Assembly (NCBI GenBank): GCA_937901395.1
Contig: CALCDB010000175.1
Location: 1 to 29,910 of the forward strand
DNA length: 29,910 nucleotides
Direction: 5' to 3'
DNA from: an uncultured Verrucomicrobiota bacterium
GTDB lineage: Bacteria; Verrucomicrobiota; Kiritimatiellia; RFP12; UBA1067
Shown piece after piece: positions 23,574-29,910 of this stretch. Under the pieces are notes generated by a model. That model did not search any database. It was not told where the DNA came from and saw nothing but the letters and a program-made list of their open reading frames with translations. The position numbers were made by a program, and so were the translations under genes. Every line of letters starts with the position of its first letter. The first letter of the stretch is position 1.

Positions 23574-24756
23574 AAAATTCCCTCTCTGAATCCTCTCGAT
23601 TGATGGTGGTGAACGTACCATCCGTATATAACGCTACTCCATTGACGATCGTCGCCATCACATCTGAACCATGCATTGAATTTACGATTAAATTGACCAC
23701 GTCTAGGCATGGCTTGAGATGAATACGATTAAGATTGACTACACAGAGATCCGCCTTGTAGCCTACTTTTATCTCCCCGGAATCCAAAATGCCTAACGCC
23801 TTCGCCCCATTAATCGTAGCCATGTCAATTATATCCCATGTCTTTAACACCGTGGGATCGTGCGCTATGCCTTTATGAATAAGCGAGGCAATGTGCATCT
23901 CTTCGAATAAATCAAGATTGTCGTTAGATGCGCATCCATCCGTCCCCAACGCTACATTCACGCCAAGTTCCATCGCTCGGGAAATATTGGCGATCCCGCT
24001 GCCGAGCTTTAAATTGCTCGTGGGATTATGAATTAAAGAAATTCCCTTCTTCGCCATAATGCGAAAATCCTCATCCGTACACCATACACAATGCGCAGCA
24101 TAGCCACCGAAGTCCAAAAGCCCTAAATCTGCAAAATATGCAATCGGTGTCTTGCCATGTCTTTGCACGCACTCGTCATGTTCCGCCTTGGTTTCGGACA
24201 CATGCATATGTATTGGTCGCTTCAGCTCTTTATTGGCTTCTGCCATCTTACTGCAAAACAATTCATCCGTAAGATACTCAGAATGAACGCATAGATGCCG
24301 ATTGGGATTCCCCCGCATAAATTCAACGCAATCCTCAAGGCGCCCCGGAATAAACGAAAGCCCTACGCGCGATACGAAGCCACGCATTCCCGTCTTCTTC
24401 AGCATCGCCTCCATACACCATGGAAAATCATACATGTCGGCAACGCATGTAGTTCCGCTCGCCAGCATTTCCATAATCCCCCATACATTGCCCGCGCGAA
24501 CATCTTCTTCCGACATCTTCGCCTCTTTCGGAAAAATCGCCTCATTCAACCACCGCTTCAAAGGCAACCCTCCGCCCGATCCCCTTACAAGCGTCATCGC
24601 GGTATGTCCGTGACAGTTGATTAGCCCTGGCATTACCAAGCGTGTTGGCTCGCAATCGTGTTCATTGATTTCCACTATTCGATCACCCTCGATAACTAAA
24701 TCGCCAGTGGCTACGCGATGTCTACTCAAAAGCATATAGACATTCTCAAGTCTCAT
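23545..24756 (-). CDS. Amidohydrolase: MTA/SAH (or aminofutalosine) deaminase type
   Basis: The 403-residue amidohydrolase matches the MtaD/SsnA-type deaminases. Metal and active-site motifs: PGLINCHGHTAMTLVRG with the H-x-H pair, HMHVSETKAEHDEC, AAHCVWCTDED, HNPTSNLKLGSGIA and LGTDGCASNDNLDLFEE. The C-terminal composite beta domain (VGYKADLCVVNL) is present. The family deaminates adenine nucleosides such as 5'-methylthioadenosine, S-adenosylhomocysteine or aminodeoxyfutalosine to their 6-oxopurine forms. It overlaps the upstream alpha/beta hydrolase by 11 bases and the nucleosidase by 29 bases. Coupling to a purine nucleosidase supports a two-step deaminate-then-cleave route. The exact substrate is not readable from sequence. 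Confidence 0.88.
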   Translation of the reverse strand: MRLENVYMLLSRHRVATGDLVIEGDRIVEINEHDCEPTRLVMPGLINCHGHTAMTLVRGSGGGLPLKRWLNEAIFPKEAKMSEEDVRAGNVWGIMEMLASGTTCVADMYDFPWCMEAMLKKTGMRGFVSRVGLSFIPGRLEDCVEFMRGNPNRHLCVHSEYLTDELFCSKMAEANKELKRPIHMHVSETKAEHDECVQRHGKTPIAYFADLGLLDFGGYAAHCVWCTDEDFRIMAKKGISLIHNPTSNLKLGSGIANISRAMELGVNVALGTDGCASNDNLDLFEEMHIASLIHKGIAHDPTVLKTWDIIDMATINGAKALGILDSGEIKVGYKADLCVVNLNRIHLKPCLDVVNLIVNSMHGSDVMATIVNGVALYTDGTFTTINREDSEREFYESVHHCNA

Positions 24757-25372
24757 CTATCATCCTTTCTACCGCTTGATCAATCAACTCAGGCGTTTTA
24801 ATCGGCAATACATGTTCATTGCCAGTTATCATCGTAAGCGTTGCGTGTGGAAAAACTTGCGTTAGGAATCTCGCGTTCTCAGGTCGAACAATTCCATCCC
24901 TATCGCTTTGGAAAATCGATACTCGCAACTTTTGCCATTCATTGCGATGCGCAAGTAACTCCGTCCGCAAGTCGGTATTTTTAAGACACTCAATACCCCG
25001 CATCATATTCTCAACGCCATAAATCGGCGATGGATCCTCCTTGAATAGCATTCTCGTTCCTAATTCAAGCGCATTGAGACGTCGCTCGGAAAGCCCCTTC
25101 CATCCCCGCTCCTTGTCTTCCATCATTCGTGGCGTAGCGGAAATCAAAATAAGCCCCTTTACCTTTTCGGGAAACTTCAACAACATCCTGAGCGCCGTCG
25201 ATCCTCCCATCGAAAAACCAATTAAGATAACTTCATCAAAATTAACTATTGTATTTTCCGGCAATGCGTCCAATTGCTCTATGTAATTAAATATCCAATC
25301 ATGATGAAACGAACAAAGTTCCCAGGTTTCAGCCCCAGCGGCCCACCCATTGAAAACCAAAACTCGCTTCAT
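24746..25372 (-). CDS. Small alpha/beta hydrolase (BioH/BioG-like)
   Basis: This is a 208-residue alpha/beta hydrolase with a complete catalytic triad: nucleophile Ser in GFSMGGS, acid Asp in SDRDGIVRPENA, and His in GNEHVLP. The start VLVFNGWAAGAETW recalls the BioH-type GW-oxyanion loop, so pimeloyl-ACP methyl ester hydrolysis is one possibility, but no other biotin gene is nearby and a generic esterase is as likely. It is cytosolic, without a signal peptide. Its ATG overlaps the coaB stop (ATGA) and its end overlaps the deaminase by 11 bases, so all three are translationally linked. Confidence 0.8.
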   Translation of the reverse strand: MKRVLVFNGWAAGAETWELCSFHHDWIFNYIEQLDALPENTIVNFDEVILIGFSMGGSTALRMLLKFPEKVKGLILISATPRMMEDKERGWKGLSERRLNALELGTRMLFKEDPSPIYGVENMMRGIECLKNTDLRTELLAHRNEWQKLRVSIFQSDRDGIVRPENARFLTQVFPHATLTMITGNEHVLPIKTPELIDQAVERMIDET

Positions 25373-25989
25373 CGCTCCAACTCCTTGATTATCTGCAATG
25401 CTACGCGATGCTTGCTCATCATCGGTAATTCACGATATTCTCCATTTGGAAATACCAATGTAACTTGATTCGTATTTGAGCCGAATCCCGCCCCACTCTG
25501 CGTTACATCATTGGCGACAATGAATTTCAATGCCTTCTCGCGACATTTTCGCGCGGCCTCTGCGATCATCTCGTTCGTTTCCGCCGCGAACCCGACTTTC
25601 GTGATTCCCTTAATGCTCTTGAGGATATCTGGATTGCGCGTTAACTTAAGCACGCCATTCATCGCCTGCTTCTTGAGCTTTCTCTTTGCGCAACTCGCCG
25701 GTCGCCAATCCGCTACTGCGGCGGTAGCGATTAAGATCGCGTCTTTCCCCATCTTTGCTACCACTTCCTTGACCGCCATTGACATATCTCTCGCGCTGAC
25801 TACATCAATGCGCGCAACTTTCTTCGGCGTCTTTAGGCAAACTGGACCGGCAATAAGAACCACCTCGTGTCCACGACGCGCTGCGACATCCGCGATAGCA
25901 AAGCCCATCTTGCCTGTCGAAGGATTGGAAAGGTATCTTACCGGATCAAGATGTTCACGCGTAGGTCCCGCAGTGACGATTAACTTCAT
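25369..25989 (-). CDS. coaB: Phosphopantothenoylcysteine synthetase (stand-alone CoaB)
   Basis: The 206-residue protein is the CoaB half of the usual CoaBC fusion: LIVTAGPTREHLDPVRYLSN, PSTGKMG, ATAAVADWRP, KLTRNPDIL, VGFAAET and IVANDVTQSGAGFGSNTNQV. It ligates cysteine to 4'-phosphopantothenate in coenzyme A synthesis. The decarboxylase CoaC is not fused and not in the window, so it must be elsewhere. AAGGAG lies 10 bases before the ATG; the TTG just upstream is not needed. The gene overlaps the end of the DUF167 gene by 35 bases and ends ATGA into the hydrolase. Confidence 0.94.
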   Translation of the reverse strand: MKLIVTAGPTREHLDPVRYLSNPSTGKMGFAIADVAARRGHEVVLIAGPVCLKTPKKVARIDVVSARDMSMAVKEVVAKMGKDAILIATAAVADWRPASCAKRKLKKQAMNGVLKLTRNPDILKSIKGITKVGFAAETNEMIAEAARKCREKALKFIVANDVTQSGAGFGSNTNQVTLVFPNGEYRELPMMSKHRVALQIIKELER

Positions 25990-26254
25990 CAATACTGACT
26001 CCTTTAAGTAATATGCGTTTGGTCTTTGAGGCCTCTCCGCTTTTGAATATTACCGCGCTCTTGGCGATGCCGAATTCGTCCGCAAGCGTTTCAACGAGTT
26101 CCTTGTTTGCCTTACCGTCAACCGGTGCGCTTTTAATCCTTACCTTAATCGCATCGCCTATGAAGCCATCAATGCCAGCACGCGATGAGCGTGGCTGCGC
26201 TCGCACATTCAAAACCAAGCCCTCTCGTGTTTCCAAATAGTAAGCGCCTGTCAT
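25955..26254 (-). CDS. DUF167 (YggU-type) small protein
   Basis: The 99-residue protein is a DUF167/YggU member (PF02594). Diagnostic segments are LNVRAQPRSSRAGIDGFIGDAIKVRI, then APVDGKANKELVETLADEFGIAKSAVIF and GEASKTKRILL. The family is widespread, small and of unknown function. The 3' end runs 35 bases into coaB in another frame. It is 57 bases downstream of the Dabb gene, and that gap shows no terminator. Confidence 0.92.
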   Translation of the reverse strand: MTGAYYLETREGLVLNVRAQPRSSRAGIDGFIGDAIKVRIKSAPVDGKANKELVETLADEFGIAKSAVIFKSGEASKTKRILLKGVSIDEVNRHCGTYA

Positions 26255-26311
26255 TTCTCAACCCTCAATTTGACCATCAGCCGGCTTTGCTCCCATCTTA
26301 ATTTTCATCCA

Positions 26312-26608
26312 TTAGCAGACAAAATCAAAGCAAGCGCGAGATGCGGTGAACGGACGCACCTTGCCGTTCGCTATCGCCACGTGCGCTGGGTTAATCGCAT
26401 AATTCTTCAATGCAGCTTCATTCTCGAATGATGAATCCAGCATCAAATCAACATTTGAACTCGCGAGGCCATCAGTTACCACCTTGATGTCAATCAATCC
26501 CGGAATTACGCCCTTAAGCCCTTCGAGCCCCGCCTTGATCTCCGCCTTTACTTTATTTGGCTCTGCGATATCCGACTTGAGCTTCCATAGAATTATATGC
26601 CTAACCAT
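26312..26608 (-). CDS. Dabb-domain (stress responsive A/B barrel) protein
   Basis: The 98-residue protein has the dimeric alpha/beta barrel pattern of Dabb proteins: MVRHIILWKLK at the start, a central GLIDIKVVTDGL and DLMLDSSFENEAALKNYAINPAHVAI near the end. Bacterial members are mostly uncharacterised; plant relatives include a polyketide cyclase. AAGGAGAG precedes the ATG, 17 bases after ribE. Confidence 0.88.
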   Translation of the reverse strand: MVRHIILWKLKSDIAEPNKVKAEIKAGLEGLKGVIPGLIDIKVVTDGLASSNVDLMLDSSFENEAALKNYAINPAHVAIANGKVRPFTASRACFDFVC

Positions 26609-26625
26609 AAAGTTCTCTCCTTAAC

Positions 26626-27252
26626 TTAAATAAATCCTGCCGCCATCAACTTCGCTTCGGTTATTTCATTCGCCTGTGCGCCTTTTGCCAAGTACTTTCC
26701 AATAATATCGCCCTCAAGATTCACCTTATCCCCAATCTTAAGACTCCCAATCGTGGTCTCTTTCGCAGTCGTGGGTATTACATCGACGCCCACCCAATCA
26801 TTGCCAATTGTCGAGATTGTCAAAGATACTCCGTTAATTGCAATCGACCCCTTAAGCACGCTTTGCGCCGCCAACACCCTACCGCATCTGATCCGCAGTT
26901 GAAAATCTCTCCCCTTGTCAATCTTATCGCTTACTATCCCGCATGTATCCACGTGCCCTTGAACGATATGCCCTCCTAATGGCTCCCCGGCTCGCAACGC
27001 ACGTTCCAGATTTACCTTGCTTCCGGGCAATATATCCGCGAAGATGGTGCGCGATTCCGTCTCCGCGAGAATATTGGCCGTAAAATGTTTGGCATCGCAC
27101 TTCGCCACCGTCAGGCACACCCCGCTTACCGCTACCGATTCACCAATCTCAAGCGGCTTTTCCCACGGCTCGAACGCAACTTCGACTACCAACCCCGCGC
27201 CTCGTGAGATGCGCTTGATGATGCCAATCTTTTGAATTAAACCCGTAAACAT
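26626..27252 (-). CDS. ribE: Riboflavin synthase (alpha chain)
   Basis: The 208-residue protein begins MFTGLIQKIGII, the universal riboflavin synthase start, and shows the two lumazine-binding repeats: SVAVSGVCLTV / GGHIVQGHVD and SIAINGVSLTI / VNLEGDIIGKY. It dismutates 6,7-dimethyl-8-ribityllumazine to riboflavin. It begins one base after the ribD stop. RibBA and RibH, often in the same operon, are absent from the window. Confidence 0.95.
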   Translation of the reverse strand: MFTGLIQKIGIIKRISRGAGLVVEVAFEPWEKPLEIGESVAVSGVCLTVAKCDAKHFTANILAETESRTIFADILPGSKVNLERALRAGEPLGGHIVQGHVDTCGIVSDKIDKGRDFQLRIRCGRVLAAQSVLKGSIAINGVSLTISTIGNDWVGVDVIPTTAKETTIGSLKIGDKVNLEGDIIGKYLAKGAQANEITEAKLMAAGFI

Positions 27253-27253
27253 T

Positions 27254-28213
27254 TTACTTTAGGAAAGTTGCAGTTTCATCCTTACCACGAAATGATATGG
27301 CCTCCTCAATATGCCGCTTGCCGATTATCTTCGGCGCGACAATCGATATCCATTCATCCACATATCCCGCCTCTGCCATCGAAACCGCAAGCTTCAATCC
27401 GCCCTCGCAAAGTACATGCGTGATGCCCCTCTTGCCCAAATCTTCCATCGCCGTTTTGATATCACGATACACTATCGTCTGATTCGGCGCCCCATCCGTG
27501 AAAACCTGCGCGCCTTTTGGCAACTTGTTCGACTTTGAGATGATTACTCGTATGAGATCATTATTGCGCTTATAATGACAAAGTAGCGATGGATCATCCT
27601 TGCGAATCGTCTCCGCGCCAACCATAATCGCATCTACTCTTCCGCGCAACAAACCAAACTTCTCGCGCGATTCTTTCGAGCTGATCCAACGCGCATCGCC
27701 ATAGTCATCGCAAATCTTTCCGTCCAGCGACATCGCTATTTTTACGCTCACGTATGGCAACCCCGTTGTTTGGTGCTTGGCAAACCCCCTTATTATCGAA
27801 TCGGCCATCTCGCGACCAACGCCCGACCTTACCTCGATGCCATGCTCGGTCAGAATCTTCTTCGCCTTGTCGAAGTTTTTTGGATTTGGATCGTAACAAG
27901 CGAAACATACCTTCTTTATTCCAGATTCGATGATGGCTTGCGTACATGCGCCAACCCTGCCCGGTCGTGAACATGGCTCAAGTGTTACATATAGCGCCGC
28001 TCCCTTGGGCGAATTCCCTCTCTTAATCGCATCACGTATGGCTAAAACTTCCGCATGCGCGCCTCCACAACGATGATGATACCCTTCGCCAATAATCTTC
28101 CCCGCCTTCACGATCACCGCACCAACCGGTGGATTGGGGCGCGTCCGCCCCATCCCCTTGATGGCGAGCTCAACGGCTCGCTCCATGTACAGCTCATCAT
28201 CGCGTCTTCGCAT
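27254..28213 (-). CDS. ribD: Bifunctional riboflavin deaminase/reductase RibD
   Basis: The 319-residue protein has the N-terminal pyrimidine deaminase (GRTRPNPPVGAVIV, zinc-binding GGAHAEVLAI and TLEPCSRPGRVGAC) and a C-terminal reductase domain (YVSVKIAMSLDGKICDDYGDARWISS, GAETIRKDDPSL and VLCEGGLKLAVSM). It carries out the second and third steps of riboflavin synthesis. It is somewhat shorter than E. coli RibD (367 residues) but keeps all key residues. It overlaps nusB by 17 bases. No FMN riboswitch is present because the gene lies inside a nusB-led operon. Confidence 0.95.
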   Translation of the reverse strand: MRRRDDELYMERAVELAIKGMGRTRPNPPVGAVIVKAGKIIGEGYHHRCGGAHAEVLAIRDAIKRGNSPKGAALYVTLEPCSRPGRVGACTQAIIESGIKKVCFACYDPNPKNFDKAKKILTEHGIEVRSGVGREMADSIIRGFAKHQTTGLPYVSVKIAMSLDGKICDDYGDARWISSKESREKFGLLRGRVDAIMVGAETIRKDDPSLLCHYKRNNDLIRVIISKSNKLPKGAQVFTDGAPNQTIVYRDIKTAMEDLGKRGITHVLCEGGLKLAVSMAEAGYVDEWISIVAPKIIGKRHIEEAISFRGKDETATFLK

Positions 28214-28634
28214 ACTTATCTAATACGCCGTTGATAATCGTCCGCGTCTTTGCGCTCGAAAACCAATTGGCCAAATCCACTGCCTCGTTAATGATTACGG
28301 CCTTGGGAATGTCGGTATTTTGCATTTCCCAAATTCCCATACGCAATACGACGCGCTCAATCGTCCCAAGCCGATATAAATTCCAATTGTCCAGTAACTT
28401 GGAGATATCTTCATCAATGGACGAAATGGAATTCAACACCCCAACAACACGTTCCTGCGCAAACGCCTTAAGCTTGCCCGAAATCGGGTATCCCCCTCCG
28501 TCTTGCTCGTCTAATTGCGCGATAAGCTCCCAACAAAGTGCGATATACTCGTCAACCTTGTCAACTGGATTTAAATCAGCTGCCGTAAGAATTTGAATTG
28601 CCCACTCTCGAGCCTGTCTACGTGTTGCCGTCAT
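28197..28634 (-). CDS. nusB: Transcription antitermination factor NusB
   Basis: The 145-residue all-helical protein carries the NusB signature in its C-terminal half: WNLYRLGTIERVVLRMGIWEM, then IPKAVIINEAVDLANWFSSAKT and IINGVLDKYA. NusB binds boxA RNA with NusE for rRNA antitermination. It heads the riboflavin and coaB unit, an arrangement (ribosomal antitermination plus riboflavin genes) that is common. AAGAGG lies 10 bases before the ATG. Confidence 0.93.
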   Translation of the reverse strand: MTATRRQAREWAIQILTAADLNPVDKVDEYIALCWELIAQLDEQDGGGYPISGKLKAFAQERVVGVLNSISSIDEDISKLLDNWNLYRLGTIERVVLRMGIWEMQNTDIPKAVIINEAVDLANWFSSAKTRTIINGVLDKYAKTR

Positions 28635-28656
28635 TTCAAAGAACCTCTTGATTTGT

Positions 28657-28686
28657 ATTATACCATTACTTCCCGCCTAAACGCAA
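28657..28686 (-). promoter_or_regulatory. nusB operon promoter
   Basis: On the minus strand TTGCGT (28686-28681), 18 bases, TGG-TATAAT (-10 at 28662-28657). The leader is about 16 bases. The core TAATGGTATAATACA equals that of the hydrogenase promoter. The -35 overlaps the stop region of the upstream debranching gene. Confidence 0.8.
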
Positions 28687-29667
28687 CCATACTCTCAATA
28701 ATTCAGAATCGCTCCACGCCTGAGCCGTGCATCCCTTTTGCCGATGCGGCGCATCGCCATCCGCAACTTCGCTTATATGTCCTATGCAACCCGAATTGAT
28801 GTTTTCCACCGCCCCCGCGAGTAATTGCAATGCAGCCGCCTTTGAACATACTCCCATTTCCACCAACGCCTCCGCATATAGTGGAAATTGCCAAGCCCAC
28901 GCCGTCCCATTGTGATACGCCAACTTGCGCGAAGTATTTTCATCTCCTGTATACACCCCGCAATAAAGCGGATTCCCGGAACTGAGCGACCTAATCCCAC
29001 CGGGAATCAGCAACTCTTCTGTCGCCTCTAAGATGGATTTATCCTTTAAGATGCCAAGCGTAATCAAGAACAACTGGTTTGGACGAATCGTGTCTTCTGG
29101 AACCGCCCTGAAGGCGCTCTCGCCGTTCGGCGCCGAAAGACAATCATAATACCCTCGCATCGTCGCGGCCGGCATTCCCTTGCCGTGATCAAGCGGCTTT
29201 ATCTTGAATAGTTGCGTAACCGAACTAAGCGCCTTCTCCGCGAGCTCATCACGCCCCAAGAAGCGAAGCGCCGAAATCCAAAGCGCCTGTATTTCAATCG
29301 GATAACCTACTCGCGGTGTGCACGCGGGATAATTGGTATCCATCCATGTGAAATGCGAAGGCGACCAAATCAACCCCGACTCCTCATCCATCTTGATGCC
29401 ATTTGGCGTCCCCTTGATATAATTATCGACGATGGATTCGCAAGTCGGCCTTATCTTCGCGCCCTTCTCCCCCAATTCCTGCACGCACCTGATGAACCAT
29501 AATTGCGCGTCGGTGGTATCGCGATTGCCCGCCGTCTTGCCATACCGCAAATAGGCGTTGAGATAATCACTATCCCCGAACTGTCCCGGCAGGAATATCT
29601 CTCCCGTTGCCGACAACGACACTCCGCTGTAATTCTGATCCGTATGGCACCCGGGATAGATCGTCAC
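28666..29667 (-). CDS. 5'-truncated GH133-type glycogen debranching (amylo-1,6-glucosidase) gene, possible pseudogene
   Basis: The 333 visible residues match the C-terminal catalytic part of bacterial glycogen debranching enzymes: DTTDAQLWFI, WSPSHFTWMDTNYPA, GYPIEIQALW, IRPNQLFLITLG, YHNGTAWAWQFPLYAEAL and HISEVADGDAPHRQKG...QAWSDSELLRVW. The family removes alpha-1,6 branches of glycogen. The N-terminal carbohydrate-binding half and the start of the catalytic (alpha/alpha)6 domain with its usual WGRD motif are missing. The family-like frame extends 10 codons above the GTG start to a TAG at 29700-29698. Beyond it the same frame is open but unlike this family. I read this as a broken or rearranged gene, or an assembly join, rather than a complete enzyme. 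Confidence 0.75.
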   Translation of the reverse strand: MTIYPGCHTDQNYSGVSLSATGEIFLPGQFGDSDYLNAYLRYGKTAGNRDTTDAQLWFIRCVQELGEKGAKIRPTCESIVDNYIKGTPNGIKMDEESGLIWSPSHFTWMDTNYPACTPRVGYPIEIQALWISALRFLGRDELAEKALSSVTQLFKIKPLDHGKGMPAATMRGYYDCLSAPNGESAFRAVPEDTIRPNQLFLITLGILKDKSILEATEELLIPGGIRSLSSGNPLYCGVYTGDENTSRKLAYHNGTAWAWQFPLYAEALVEMGVCSKAAALQLLAGAVENINSGCIGHISEVADGDAPHRQKGCTAQAWSDSELLRVWLRLGGK

Positions 29668-29697
29668 CGGCTCCCCTGTTCGCGTATGAAATCTGTG

Positions 29698-29910
29698 CTA
29701 TCCAATTTTGCCAGATGTTTTTGATAGAGAAAGCTCAATGTCGCTCCCCTCATCGGCGTGTTTTATTGCATTTTCGTAATCACGGTTCTTAATATCAAGC
29801 ATACTGATTCTTGTCATTGCCATTGAAACGCAGTCTTGCGCCCAATAAGACTTGTAATAGTAATCGTAGATATCAATTCTTATATTCGATAATTAAATAA
29901 GTTGATTTCT
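29698..29910 (-). other. AT-richer end of the window with a short unrecognised frame
   Basis: These ~210 bases are visibly AT-richer than the rest. On the minus strand one frame is open from about 29892 to a TAG at 29700-29698; its first ATG is at 29823, giving 41 residues (MAMTRISMLDIKNRDYENAI at the start). The product is not recognised and no ribosome site is clear. The frame is the same as that of the debranching gene fragment, which lies directly after the TAG. It may be the tail of a gene from a neighbouring insertion or an assembly artefact. Confidence 0.35.

Noticed and set aside
27254..28660. Possible FMN riboswitch for the riboflavin genes
   Set aside because: ribD starts inside nusB with a 17-base overlap and the nusB leader is about 16 bases, so there is no room for an RFN element.
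12..29900. tRNA or rRNA genes, CRISPR arrays, insertion sequences, att sites
   Set aside because: Intergenic gaps are nearly all under 130 bases and contain no cloverleaf, repeat-spacer pattern, transposase or flanking direct repeats that I could recognise.

Overview
This 29.9 kb window is densely coding and nearly all on the minus strand. One small gene is on the plus strand, and no gene-free stretch exceeds about 210 bases. I infer an anaerobic, host- or glycan-associated Gram-negative bacterium, most plausibly of the PVC superphylum (Verrucomicrobiota, Kiritimatiellota or Lentisphaerota). The reasons are a secretin (outer membrane), a complete NAD-linked [FeFe]-hydrogenase operon, an exported formylglycine sulfatase with an anaerobic-type maturase, and a GH123 (beta-N-acetylgalactosaminidase-family) domain. 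The phylum is an inference from gene content, not a measured placement.

Layout, followed in the direction of minus-strand transcription (high to low coordinates). (1) 29.9-28.7 kb: an AT-richer end and a 5'-truncated GH133-type glycogen debranching gene. (2) 28.6-21.6 kb: one long tightly packed unit, nusB-ribD-ribE-Dabb-DUF167-coaB-alpha/beta hydrolase-MTA/SAH-type deaminase-(nucleosidase fused to GH123). (3) 21.5-17.9 kb: purA-nadB-oppF-like ATPase. This unit converges with a plus-strand gene at 17.6-17.9 kb for a lysine-rich CBM48 protein. (4) 17.4-14.9 kb: FtsB/DivIC-like protein, exported sulfatase and a shortened sulfatase maturase, all overlapping. (5) 14.7-12.7 kb: a ClpB lacking the N domain. 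(6) 12.6-8.1 kb: hydC, a thioredoxin-like [2Fe-2S] protein, hydB and hydA, closed by a strong intrinsic terminator. (7) 8.0-0 kb: a MATE transporter with a GHKL-like tail, DUF192, gltX, obgE, secY, gtrA, a short secretin, and the first 26 codons of another exported protein.

Biology. The hydrogenase module would recycle NADH and reduced ferredoxin to H2. Sulfatase and GH123 suggest use of sulfated or GalNAc-containing host glycans. CBM48 and GH133 point to glycogen. The deaminase/nucleosidase pair suggests salvage of an adenosyl by-product through its 6-oxopurine form.

The most striking items are an in-frame join of a cytosolic purine nucleosidase to a signal-peptide-bearing GH123 domain, a nucleosidase active-site Asp-to-Asn change beside a deaminase gene, a 251-residue sulfatase maturase lacking most auxiliary-cluster cysteines, and a shared extended -10 promoter that in three cases lies so close to the ATG that the mRNA should be leaderless.
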